From CAWGET01 sp963821715 (lineage in GTDB: Bacteria; Bacteroidota; Ignavibacteria; Ignavibacteriales; Melioribacteraceae), in assembly GCA_963821715.1 (NCBI GenBank), contig CAWGET010000010.1, positions 248,001-312,000 of the forward strand: a stretch of DNA of 64,000 bases, given 5' to 3'. Below, one piece after another: positions 18,021-25,556 of the stretch. The translations under genes and the position numbers were made by a program. A model generated the notes under the pieces. That model searched no databases. It saw only the letters and a program-made list of their open reading frames with translations, and had not been told where the DNA came from. Numbering within the stretch: position 1 is the stretch's first letter; the number at the start of each line of letters is the position of its first letter.

Positions 18021-19700
18021 ATGGATAACCTTACTTCGGCAGAAATAGTACGCTTTCTAACGGCGGTAACTTTGATGCTCGCATTCGGAAGAGGCTTCGG
18101 AGAACTGTTTCGGAAGTTCAAACAAGCCGCGGTTGTGGGTGAAATTATTGCCGGAATTATTCTCGGTCCAACAATTTTCGGAAATATTTCCCCCGAATTT
18201 TACGCATCTATTTTTCCCGAAACCGGAGCGGTAGCGGTTTCCATAAACGCTCTCGTCTCCCTTTCAATTATTTTTCTCCTCCTTGTAGTGGGCTTCGAGG
18301 TCGATTTGGGAATTGTCCTCCAGCAGGGACGTTCAGCCTTAATTACCGGAACAAGCGGAATGATCCTTCCCTTTATTCTTGGTGGGGCTGTAGCATATTT
18401 TTTCCCGGATCTGTTCGGAATATTTAATGAGAACAAATGGATCTTCCCGTTTTTTCTCGGAACCTCTCTCGCAATTTCCGCGCTTCCGATAATTGCCCGG
18501 ACGCTTATCGATTTAAATTTATTTAAAACCCGTTTTGGTATGATGACGATGGCAGCTGCCATGTTTAATGATTTTTTCGGGTGGATAATCTTTTCGATCT
18601 TTCTTAGTCTCGTCGGAACCGGCTCTCACGGATATTCAGTAGGTATTACAATAGGATTAACTTTTCTTTTTGTTTTCTTGATCTTATTCGTTTTAAGAAG
18701 ATTGATACACCGGAGTCTTCTTGTAATTCAGAGTAAGTTTTCGTGGCCCGGAGGGATAATTGCTTTTGTGATGACACTTGCTCTAACCGGCGCAATAATT
18801 ACAGAAGAGATCGGGATCCACTCAATTTTCGGCGCTTTTATAATGGGCGTAGCTATCGGGGATTCTGTTCATCTTAGCGAGCGCACAAAGGAGATCGTTA
18901 ATCAATTCATCACAAATATTTTCGCACCATTATTTTTTGTCTCTATCGGATTGCGTGCAAACTTCATTGCTTCTTTCGACGTTGTGATCGTTCTTCTTAT
19001 TTTACTGATTGGATTTTCCGGTAAAATTATTGGGTGCGGATTTGGAGCCTATTTCTCCGGATTCAATAGAAGTGAAAGCATGTCTGTAGGCTTTGCCATG
19101 AATGCCCGCGGCGTTCTCGAAATTGTGCTCGGACTATTTGCACTTAACAATGGCCTTATTAATGAGGAAATCTTCGTCGCAATTATTGTGCTGGTGCTGT
19201 TAAGTTCAATTTTAAGCGGGCCTTTGATAAGCCACTTTTCAAAGGATTCGCGCAGCTATACTTTTGCCGACCTGATAGATTCGAAGTTTATTATTTTTTC
19301 AAACGCGCAATCTAAAGAAACTCAAATTAGATTACTTACAAATATTGTTTCGTCAAAAAACAAATTGGAAAACGAAGAAATATTTAACCAGGTTTGGAAA
19401 AGGGAAGAATTAATTCCGACCGGCATTGCCAATTATCTCGCCATACCACACGCGAAAGTGAATGTAAACAAACCGGTAATAGCTATTGCGGTAAATAAGA
19501 AGGGGCTGGATTTTGACGCACCCGACAAACTTCCGGCAAAAATAATTTTGCTCCTTTTAACTCCGGCTAACAAAAACGAATTGCAGCTCCAGCTTCTCGC
19601 AGAGATTGCAAATAAATTTAAAAACAAAGAAAACGTAGAAGATCTTCTGAATTCTTCAACCGAAGAGGAATTTATTTCGAAACTAAAACAAGTAATGTAA
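18021..19700 (+). CDS. CPA2-type cation:proton antiporter fused to a PTS EIIA domain
   Basis: This 559-residue fusion has an N-terminal Kef/NapA-like Na+(K+)/H+ exchanger core (about residues 1-400, with VVGEIIAGIILGPTIFG, TSLAISALPIIARTL, AMNARGVLEIVLG and around twelve membrane segments). A C-terminal cytoplasmic fructose/nitrogen-type EIIA domain follows (about 415-559). The expected phosphorylatable histidine is His477 in LAIPHAKV. The EIIA module probably couples ion exchange to phosphotransfer state. No other PTS gene is visible in the window. Ion specificity is unknown. Confidence 0.9.
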   Translation: MDNLTSAEIVRFLTAVTLMLAFGRGFGELFRKFKQAAVVGEIIAGIILGPTIFGNISPEFYASIFPETGAVAVSINALVSLSIIFLLLVVGFEVDLGIVLQQGRSALITGTSGMILPFILGGAVAYFFPDLFGIFNENKWIFPFFLGTSLAISALPIIARTLIDLNLFKTRFGMMTMAAAMFNDFFGWIIFSIFLSLVGTGSHGYSVGITIGLTFLFVFLILFVLRRLIHRSLLVIQSKFSWPGGIIAFVMTLALTGAIITEEIGIHSIFGAFIMGVAIGDSVHLSERTKEIVNQFITNIFAPLFFVSIGLRANFIASFDVVIVLLILLIGFSGKIIGCGFGAYFSGFNRSESMSVGFAMNARGVLEIVLGLFALNNGLINEEIFVAIIVLVLLSSILSGPLISHFSKDSRSYTFADLIDSKFIIFSNAQSKETQIRLLTNIVSSKNKLENEEIFNQVWKREELIPTGIANYLAIPHAKVNVNKPVIAIAVNKKGLDFDAPDKLPAKIILLLLTPANKNELQLQLLAEIANKFKNKENVEDLLNSSTEEEFISKLKQVM

Positions 19701-19838
19701 AACGGAATCGGCTAAAAATTGAAACAGGGACCGATAGATTTCACAAACTCTAAATGTCCATTGCCCTGCCTACTATCTAATCTTCCTCTTTTTTCTTATT
19801 TTTCAGGATGTTACAATCTGCAATAATTACGGTAAAAA

Positions 19839-20612
19839 TTGATTACTAAATTTATTTCGAATACAGGCAAGAAGACATTAGATTTTTTTGAAGAAGTCGG
19901 CGAAGTTTCCCTTCTCTTCTTCGGGATAATTAGATTTACGCCTAATCTATTTAAAAATCGAAAACTATTGATTGCACAGATGGATCACATTGGCGTTAAC
20001 TCTCTGCCGCTAGTTGTTATTATTGCAGTATTTACAGGCGGGGTTGCGGCCTGGCAGGCGGCTTATCAACTAAAAGGAATTGCCCCGCTTTCGTTTTTGG
20101 GAACGGCTACCTCTCGCGCTATTATTACGGAACTCGGCCCCGTATTAACCGCTATTGTTATAGCGGGTAGGGTCGGAGCGTCAATCGCCGCAGAACTCGG
20201 ATCGATGAAAGTTACGGAACAGATCGACGCATTAGAAACTATGGGAATTAGTCCTGTAAGATATTTGGCAATGCCCCGCTTTTTCGCAGCTGTTTTAATG
20301 ATGCCCATTCTCATTGTATTCGCAAATACAATCGCGGTTTTCGGCGCGTTCGTGATATCCAATAGTTTTCTAGGTGTTTCCTTCTCGGTGTTTTTCGATT
20401 CTGTTAAAAGATATTTCTTTATGCGTGATTTTTTGTTCGGCATGACCAAAGGCGTTTTCTTTGGCGGCGTCACATCTCTTCTCGGCTGTCACATCGGGTT
20501 CAAAACCGAAGGCGGCGCTGAAGGAGTTGGTAAATCCACAATTAGATCGTTCGTAATTTCTTCCGCTTTGATCCTGATTATCGATTATACATTATGGACG
20601 CTAATTTTTTAG
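19839..20612 (+). CDS. mlaE: MlaE-family ABC transporter permease
   Basis: This 257-residue inner-membrane permease is of the MlaE/YrbE family, which moves phospholipids between the inner and outer membrane. Hallmarks are RAIITELGPVLTAIVIAGRVGASIAAELGSM (split across residues of the conserved core), VTEQIDALETMGISP and GCHIGFKTEGGAEGVG. The start is a TTG. MlaF ATPase and MlaD lipid-binding genes are not adjacent, which is unusual for this family, so its partners must lie elsewhere. Confidence 0.92.
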   Translation: MITKFISNTGKKTLDFFEEVGEVSLLFFGIIRFTPNLFKNRKLLIAQMDHIGVNSLPLVVIIAVFTGGVAAWQAAYQLKGIAPLSFLGTATSRAIITELGPVLTAIVIAGRVGASIAAELGSMKVTEQIDALETMGISPVRYLAMPRFFAAVLMMPILIVFANTIAVFGAFVISNSFLGVSFSVFFDSVKRYFFMRDFLFGMTKGVFFGGVTSLLGCHIGFKTEGGAEGVGKSTIRSFVISSALILIIDYTLWTLIF

Positions 20613-20679
20613 AGAGAATATTTTCTTAAAAGTAAGATTATCGAATTGAAAATTTATTATTCTATTTGTAGATTATTTT

Positions 20680-20685
20680 TGTACA
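20680..20685. promoter_or_regulatory. TGTACA core, candidate YefM-YoeB operator
   Basis: TGTACA lies 16 bp before the antitoxin start within TTTTTGTACATATTA. E. coli YefM recognises operators containing this hexamer, so autoregulation by the same motif is plausible. Only one full core is present; a TTTGTA half-site lies 14 bp upstream. Confidence 0.45.
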
Positions 20686-20701
20686 TATTAGGAAAAAGAT
20701 A

Positions 20702-20992
20702 ATGTCTATAAGCACTACATATACTAAAGCACGAGCAAACCTGGCAAAACTGTTGAACGAAGTATCGTCAAATAACGAGGTAGTAATTATTAACAGGAAA
20801 AATGCCGAGAATGTTGCGATGATTTCTGAAAGCGAACTTTCAGGATTGATGGAAACAGCTCATTTGTTACGTTCACCTAAAAATGCAAACCGGCTGTTAA
20901 AAGCATTATTAAAATCGGAAAATAGTAGCGCGGGTTCACAAACCGTTGATGATTTAAGACGGGAATTCGGACTTGAAAAAAAAATCTCCTAA
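20702..20992 (+). CDS. yefM: type II antitoxin, Phd/YefM family
   Basis: This 96-residue antitoxin has the Phd/YefM N-terminal DNA-binding fold: STTYTKARANLAKLLNEV, then EVVIINRKNAENVAMISESEL, and MET at the hinge. Its C-terminal tail is predicted to wrap and inhibit the toxin. It overlaps the toxin gene by 20 bp, the usual coupling in such modules, and probably represses its own promoter through the nearby TGTACA site. Confidence 0.92.
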   Translation: MSISTTYTKARANLAKLLNEVSSNNEVVIINRKNAENVAMISESELSGLMETAHLLRSPKNANRLLKALLKSENSSAGSQTVDDLRREFGLEKKIS

Positions 20993-21248
20993 AAGATTAA
21001 GTGTTTTTTATTCTGAATTTAGAGAGGATCTTGCCTTCTGGGTAAAGACCAATAGAAAAATTGCTATAAAAATATTGGATATTGTTGAAGCAGTTCTAAA
21101 AGATCCTTTTAAAGGTATAGGAAAACCTGAAGCCCTTCGTTATTTAGGAAGCAATGTCTGGTCGCGTAGAATCACACAAGAACATCGCCTGGTTTATATT
21201 GTGAAAAAGGAAAGTATCGATTTCATCCAATGCAGGTATCATTATTGA
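20973..21248 (+). CDS. yoeB: YoeB/Txe-family mRNA-cleaving toxin
   Basis: This 91-residue toxin ends in the family hallmark QCRYHY. It also has FREDLAFWVK, the conserved block LKDPFKGIGKPEALR and SRRITQEHRLVYIV. YoeB enzymes cut mRNA in the ribosomal A site; the Glu in GKPEAL, the Arg in EHRLVY and the His in CRYHY match the catalytic set. All key residues are present, so the module appears intact. It lies between an MlaE gene and convergent alaS. Confidence 0.93.
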   Translation: MKKKSPKRLSVFYSEFREDLAFWVKTNRKIAIKILDIVEAVLKDPFKGIGKPEALRYLGSNVWSRRITQEHRLVYIVKKESIDFIQCRYHY

Positions 21249-21299
21249 CTTTTACTTCGGGCGACATCCGGTTGAATGTCTCTAATAAAATAAGATTTT

Positions 21300-23882
21300 C
21301 TATTCTAAAAATTTTTTAACTATTACTTCCGCCGAATCTAACACATCGTCAATTTTGGAAACGTCCCTTCCGCCCGCCGTTGCAAGATGATTTCTTCCGC
21401 CGCCTCCGCCGCCAACAATTTTTGCGGCATCGGATACAATTTTTCCCGCGCCAATATTTTTCTCTTTTATCAGATCGTCGGACACAACCGCTACAATCCC
21501 GACTTTTCCGTCAAACTCAGAAATCAAAATTCCGACTCCCGATTTCATTTTATTCCGCAGTTCATCGCCCATCTGTTTCAGTTCGTCCATACCGGCAGCG
21601 TCCACTTTGCCCTTATAAACATTTACGTCTTCAACTTTTTCGGACGAAGAAATCACAGAGTCAATTCCACCTGCCTTCTCTTTGAATTTTAATTCGGCAA
21701 TTTCTTTTTCAAGTTTTTTCTTTTCGTCGAGTAAGGAAGAAATTTTTTGTTCGGCATTGTTTATTTCTTCTTCTTTCTGAAGAATAAAATTTTCCACTCC
21801 GGCGCCGGTTACCGCTTCAATTCTCCTCACTCCGCTGGCAATCGAAGCTTCGCTTACAATTTTGAACAACCCGATCTGCGCGCTGTTCTGCACGTGAGTT
21901 CCCCCGCAGAATTCTTTCGTATAGTCGCCGAACTGCACCACATTAACGCTCTCGCCGTATTTATCGCCGAAAAACATTAACGCGCCCATTTTCTTCGCTT
22001 CTTCGAAAGGAATATTTTTATGATGAGTAAGCTGGTAATTCTTACGGATATTGCAATTCACTATATTTTCAATTTTAGCAATTTCTTCTTTGCTTAATTT
22101 CTGAAAGTGCGAAAAATCAAAACGCAATCTTTCGGAGCCAACATAAGAGCCGGCTTGCTGAACGTGGGATCCGAGAACTTGTCGCAACGCGGCGTGAAGA
22201 AAATGCGTAACTGAATGATTCCGCATAATATCCCATCGTCTATCCTCATCCACTTTGGCAATTACTTCGGCACCGGTTTTCAATTCCGAACCGCCGCCTT
22301 CAACAATATGCACAAACTGATCTTTAATTTTTAGAACGTCGGTAACTTTGAAAGATCTGTCATCAAAGATTAACTTGCCTGTATCTGATATCTGTCCGCC
22401 GGATTCTGCGTAGAAGGGAGTTTTGTCCAGCACAACCAAAACTTTTCCGTTCTCCTTTTTCAAAGCTGTAATTTTCCCTTTGCCTTCCAGCGTTTCATAT
22501 CCTGTAAAAATAGTTTTGGAATTTTCGGAAGTTAAATCAGAAAGTTCTTCGCCCGAAATTCCCGTAACTCCAATTTTTTCTTTGGTCGATTTTCTCGCGC
22601 GCTCTTTCTGCTCGTCCATTAATTTATCAAACCCGGCTTCGTCTATCCGCAGATTTTTTTCTTTCGCCAGAATATTTGTAAGATCGACCGGGAAACCGAA
22701 AGTATCGTAAAGCTTAAATACGTCGCTCCCTTCAATCATTTCCTTTTTCTCGCTAAGCGATTTTTCTGAAATCTCTTCAAACAAAGAGAGTCCCCGGTCT
22801 AACGTAGCGTTAAAACTTTCTTCTTCAGCTTTAATTATTTTTTGGATATTCTCTTTTTTCTCGATTATTTCGGGAAAAACTTTTCCCATATTTTCGGCAA
22901 GAATATCCACCAATCTAAAAAGGAAAGGCTCTTTCAAATTTATTTTTCTTCCGTATCTCGCGGCGCGTCTTAAAATTCTGCGCAACACATATCCTCGTCC
23001 TTCATTTCCCGGGATTGCTCCGTCACCGATTGCGAAAGTCAATGTTCTTATATGATCCGCTATCACGCGCATCGCTATTAAATTATCCTTTTCTTTTTGA
23101 TCTGCTCCGGAAATTTTTTCAACTTCATCAATCAACGGTTTGAAAACGTCTGTATCGTAGTTCGATTTTTTGTTTTGTAAAACGCGCACAAGTCTTTCAA
23201 ATCCCATTCCCGTATCGATGTGTTTCATCGGAAGATCGTGCAGATTACCTTCAGCATCCCGGTTATATTGGATAAAAACGAGATTCCATATTTCAATCAC
23301 TTCTTCAACTCCGGAATTCACTAAGTCCGGATTTTCCTTATCATCGCTTAAATTAATATGGATTTCCGAACAAGGCCCGCAAGGTCCGGTATCTCCCATT
23401 TCCCAAAAATTATCTTTATCGCCGAAGCGTAAAATATGTTTCGGATCAATATCGGTTTTTGTTTTCCAAATTTCGAACGCTTCGTCGTCGGTTTCATAAA
23501 CAGTCGCCCAGAGGCGTTCTTTCGGAAGGCTGAATTTTTCTGTCAACAATTCCCAAGCCCAAACAATAGCTTCTTCCTTGTAATAATCGCCGAAAGACCA
23601 ATTACCGAGCATTTCAAAAAATGTATGATGATAAGTATCGTAGCCAACTTCCTCAAGGTCGTTATGCTTTCCGCTTACGCGGATGCATTTTTGAGTATCG
23701 GCGGCGCGGGAATAATCTCTTGTTCCCTGGTTCAAAAAAACATCTTTGAACTGGTTCATGCCGGCATTTGTAAATAAAAGAGTCGGATCGTCGTATGGAA
23801 CCACCGGCGCACTTTCGATAATTTTATGTTCTTTATCTTTGAAAAAATCTAAAAAATTTTGTCTTATTTCCGCTGAAGTCAT
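21300..23882 (-). CDS. alaS: alanyl-tRNA synthetase
   Basis: This 860-residue class II synthetase charges tRNA-Ala with alanine. Ordered regions are the catalytic core (residues 1-240, with FTNAGMNQFKDVF and DTGPCGPCSEIH), the tRNA-recognition helices, and the editing domain with the zinc motif NHSVTHFLHAALR plus CGGTH. A C-terminal oligomerisation/C-Ala domain with IVGGGGGGRNHLATAGG follows. Length matches the family. It is monocistronic and convergent with the toxin gene, with about 50 bp between them. Confidence 0.98.
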   Translation of the reverse strand: MTSAEIRQNFLDFFKDKEHKIIESAPVVPYDDPTLLFTNAGMNQFKDVFLNQGTRDYSRAADTQKCIRVSGKHNDLEEVGYDTYHHTFFEMLGNWSFGDYYKEEAIVWAWELLTEKFSLPKERLWATVYETDDEAFEIWKTKTDIDPKHILRFGDKDNFWEMGDTGPCGPCSEIHINLSDDKENPDLVNSGVEEVIEIWNLVFIQYNRDAEGNLHDLPMKHIDTGMGFERLVRVLQNKKSNYDTDVFKPLIDEVEKISGADQKEKDNLIAMRVIADHIRTLTFAIGDGAIPGNEGRGYVLRRILRRAARYGRKINLKEPFLFRLVDILAENMGKVFPEIIEKKENIQKIIKAEEESFNATLDRGLSLFEEISEKSLSEKKEMIEGSDVFKLYDTFGFPVDLTNILAKEKNLRIDEAGFDKLMDEQKERARKSTKEKIGVTGISGEELSDLTSENSKTIFTGYETLEGKGKITALKKENGKVLVVLDKTPFYAESGGQISDTGKLIFDDRSFKVTDVLKIKDQFVHIVEGGGSELKTGAEVIAKVDEDRRWDIMRNHSVTHFLHAALRQVLGSHVQQAGSYVGSERLRFDFSHFQKLSKEEIAKIENIVNCNIRKNYQLTHHKNIPFEEAKKMGALMFFGDKYGESVNVVQFGDYTKEFCGGTHVQNSAQIGLFKIVSEASIASGVRRIEAVTGAGVENFILQKEEEINNAEQKISSLLDEKKKLEKEIAELKFKEKAGGIDSVISSSEKVEDVNVYKGKVDAAGMDELKQMGDELRNKMKSGVGILISEFDGKVGIVAVVSDDLIKEKNIGAGKIVSDAAKIVGGGGGGRNHLATAGGRDVSKIDDVLDSAEVIVKKFLE

Positions 23883-24073
23883 AATCGTTTTTTACCTAAA
23901 AATCAATTTTAATATAGCTTATAAATATAAGAAAATTTTTACGAATGGGGGAATGACTAAACGGAGGAGGGAGGAAGCCGGAGAATCAATAACAGCCGTT
24001 GAATGAAATAATTTAAATCTTCTGCACATCTTAATTAAATTAAGCGGCTCATTAGCGGTTTACTAATTATCAG

Positions 24074-25309
24074 CTACCATTTAATTTCGGAGGGTTGGAT
24101 CTGTTTAACATATAGCATTTCGGTAGAAAGGACTTCGCGGTTATATCCTTTAGATTTAAATACTACCAAAAAATATTTCGGAAGATCGTTGAATTCTTCC
24201 TCAAACTTTTCTTTCAATTTATCGAGACTTTCTTCAGTTGTAAGATATCTCGCCAGTCCGACAGATCCGGTAGCGTAAAAACTAGCAAGCAAATAAATTG
24301 TATTATTTTCCGGTCCCGGAATTTTCATAAGGGTAGAAAAATCGATATGATCAAAAGCCGGAATTCCTGACCGTCTAAATACTACTGTGGAATCATCGGT
24401 TTGAACTCTCAACTCTTCGCGGCCGATGATTTTATAATTAAATCCTAGATCATCAATTACTTTTTTAAGTATTCCGAGCGTCCAGAATGAACCGATAAAC
24501 ATTATATCATTTGCTTTTAAATCGTTCGAGTTCAAAGAGGTTGAGCTCCTAAGGGTGTATTCCGCATTGAAGCCATTCAGCAAATTTACGAGATACGGCA
24601 GAGGCCAAACTGCCGCTTGATTAAAGAAGGAAAATGGCAGCATCTTTAAATTCCCTTTGCTCTCGTCTTCGGATTTATATCTTTCGAATTCTTCTTCGGT
24701 GTTTATTTCCGAATTGCGGTACATTCTTCTAACGGGAGTGGTATTAAATTCACTGAAATCGCTGAAATAAATAAAATCATCCCCGAGAGCGACAATTTTC
24801 GGATTTTCAGAATCAACAAAATCGGAGAAAATGTAGCCGGCAAAACTTTTTTCTTTTAATGTTCTAACTGAGTTGTCTTCATCGGGCATTGAAGCGAGGA
24901 GATAAATTATAAATCCGATTAGAATAATAATTATTGGTCCCAAAATCAGGTAAGGATTATTTAATTTATCTCTAACCTTTTCTTTCCTGTAATCGAAGAA
25001 CTTAACTTCATAATGACCTTTAGGAATTTTGACTCGTATTTTATCGTTTTTACCCATATTCAGGTAATAACGCTCTAATTTTTTTCTAAGATTATAAACG
25101 GAAACTCTTACAAGCGTATCTTCGTTCGGATTAAAACTGGAATCTTTTTGGAATACGTCTGCGGCAATTGAAAATTCGCTCGGCTCTTTTCCCTCAATTT
25201 CACATTCTACTAAGTAAGTTAAGAGTTTAGTGTTGAGTTTGGAGTTGATAAAACTATCGCTCTTTAAAATTTCTTCAAGAATAATGCGCTTTTGATTTAT
25301 ATCCATCAT
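24074..25309 (-). CDS. membrane-anchored winged-helix transcription regulator
   Basis: This 411-residue one-component regulator is a candidate. Residues about 8-105 form a winged-helix DNA-binding domain of the type seen with Acidobacteria-like regulators (LTYLVECEIEGKEPSEFSIA, then EDTLVRVSVYNLRKKLERYY and KIPKGHYEV). One transmembrane helix follows (about 118-140, PIIIILIGFIIYLLA), then a roughly 270-residue domain predicted outside the cytoplasm. That domain is not recognised. The layout recalls ToxR/CadC: a sensor outside, DNA binding inside. It is divergent from the TonB receptor that opens the chitin locus, making it the likely regulator. It may start at either of two adjacent ATG codons. 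Confidence 0.75.
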   Translation of the reverse strand: MMDINQKRIILEEILKSDSFINSKLNTKLLTYLVECEIEGKEPSEFSIAADVFQKDSSFNPNEDTLVRVSVYNLRKKLERYYLNMGKNDKIRVKIPKGHYEVKFFDYRKEKVRDKLNNPYLILGPIIIILIGFIIYLLASMPDEDNSVRTLKEKSFAGYIFSDFVDSENPKIVALGDDFIYFSDFSEFNTTPVRRMYRNSEINTEEEFERYKSEDESKGNLKMLPFSFFNQAAVWPLPYLVNLLNGFNAEYTLRSSTSLNSNDLKANDIMFIGSFWTLGILKKVIDDLGFNYKIIGREELRVQTDDSTVVFRRSGIPAFDHIDFSTLMKIPGPENNTIYLLASFYATGSVGLARYLTTEESLDKLKEKFEEEFNDLPKYFLVVFKSKGYNREVLSTEMLYVKQIQPSEIKW

Positions 25310-25404
25310 TTATATAAAAGCCTAACGATAGTTTTTACTTACTTCAAATATAGAAATCCATTTATAATATAGCAATTCATTCAAATATATCCATTTCACA
25401 TATA

Positions 25405-25450
25405 TTTAACCGTTAAATTCACTGTTTTTCACCACTTTTCACTGTTTTTC
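25405..25450. promoter_or_regulatory. inverted repeat plus two 13-bp direct repeats in divergent gap
   Basis: TTTAAC-C-GTTAAA (25405-25417) is an inverted repeat. It is followed directly by TTCACTGTTTTTC at 25418-25430 and again at 25438-25450, a 20-bp spacing or about two helical turns. The sites lie about 100 bp from both the winged-helix regulator and the TonB receptor starts. Tandem direct repeats are typical targets of winged-helix regulators. Binding is inferred. Confidence 0.5.
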
Positions 25451-25556
25451 TTTTCTTTACCTTTTTATTATGCGGGTAGATTTTCATTCGATTCCTTTTG
25501 TTTTGTGCAGATGCAAAATTTATTTTACCTCATAAATAAAAGTTAGAGGTCCTAAA

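Noticed and set aside
23946..24006. Purine-rich small plus-strand frame (MTKRRREEAGES) between alaS and the regulator
   Set aside because: No ribosome site at proper spacing, no family resemblance and no supporting context.
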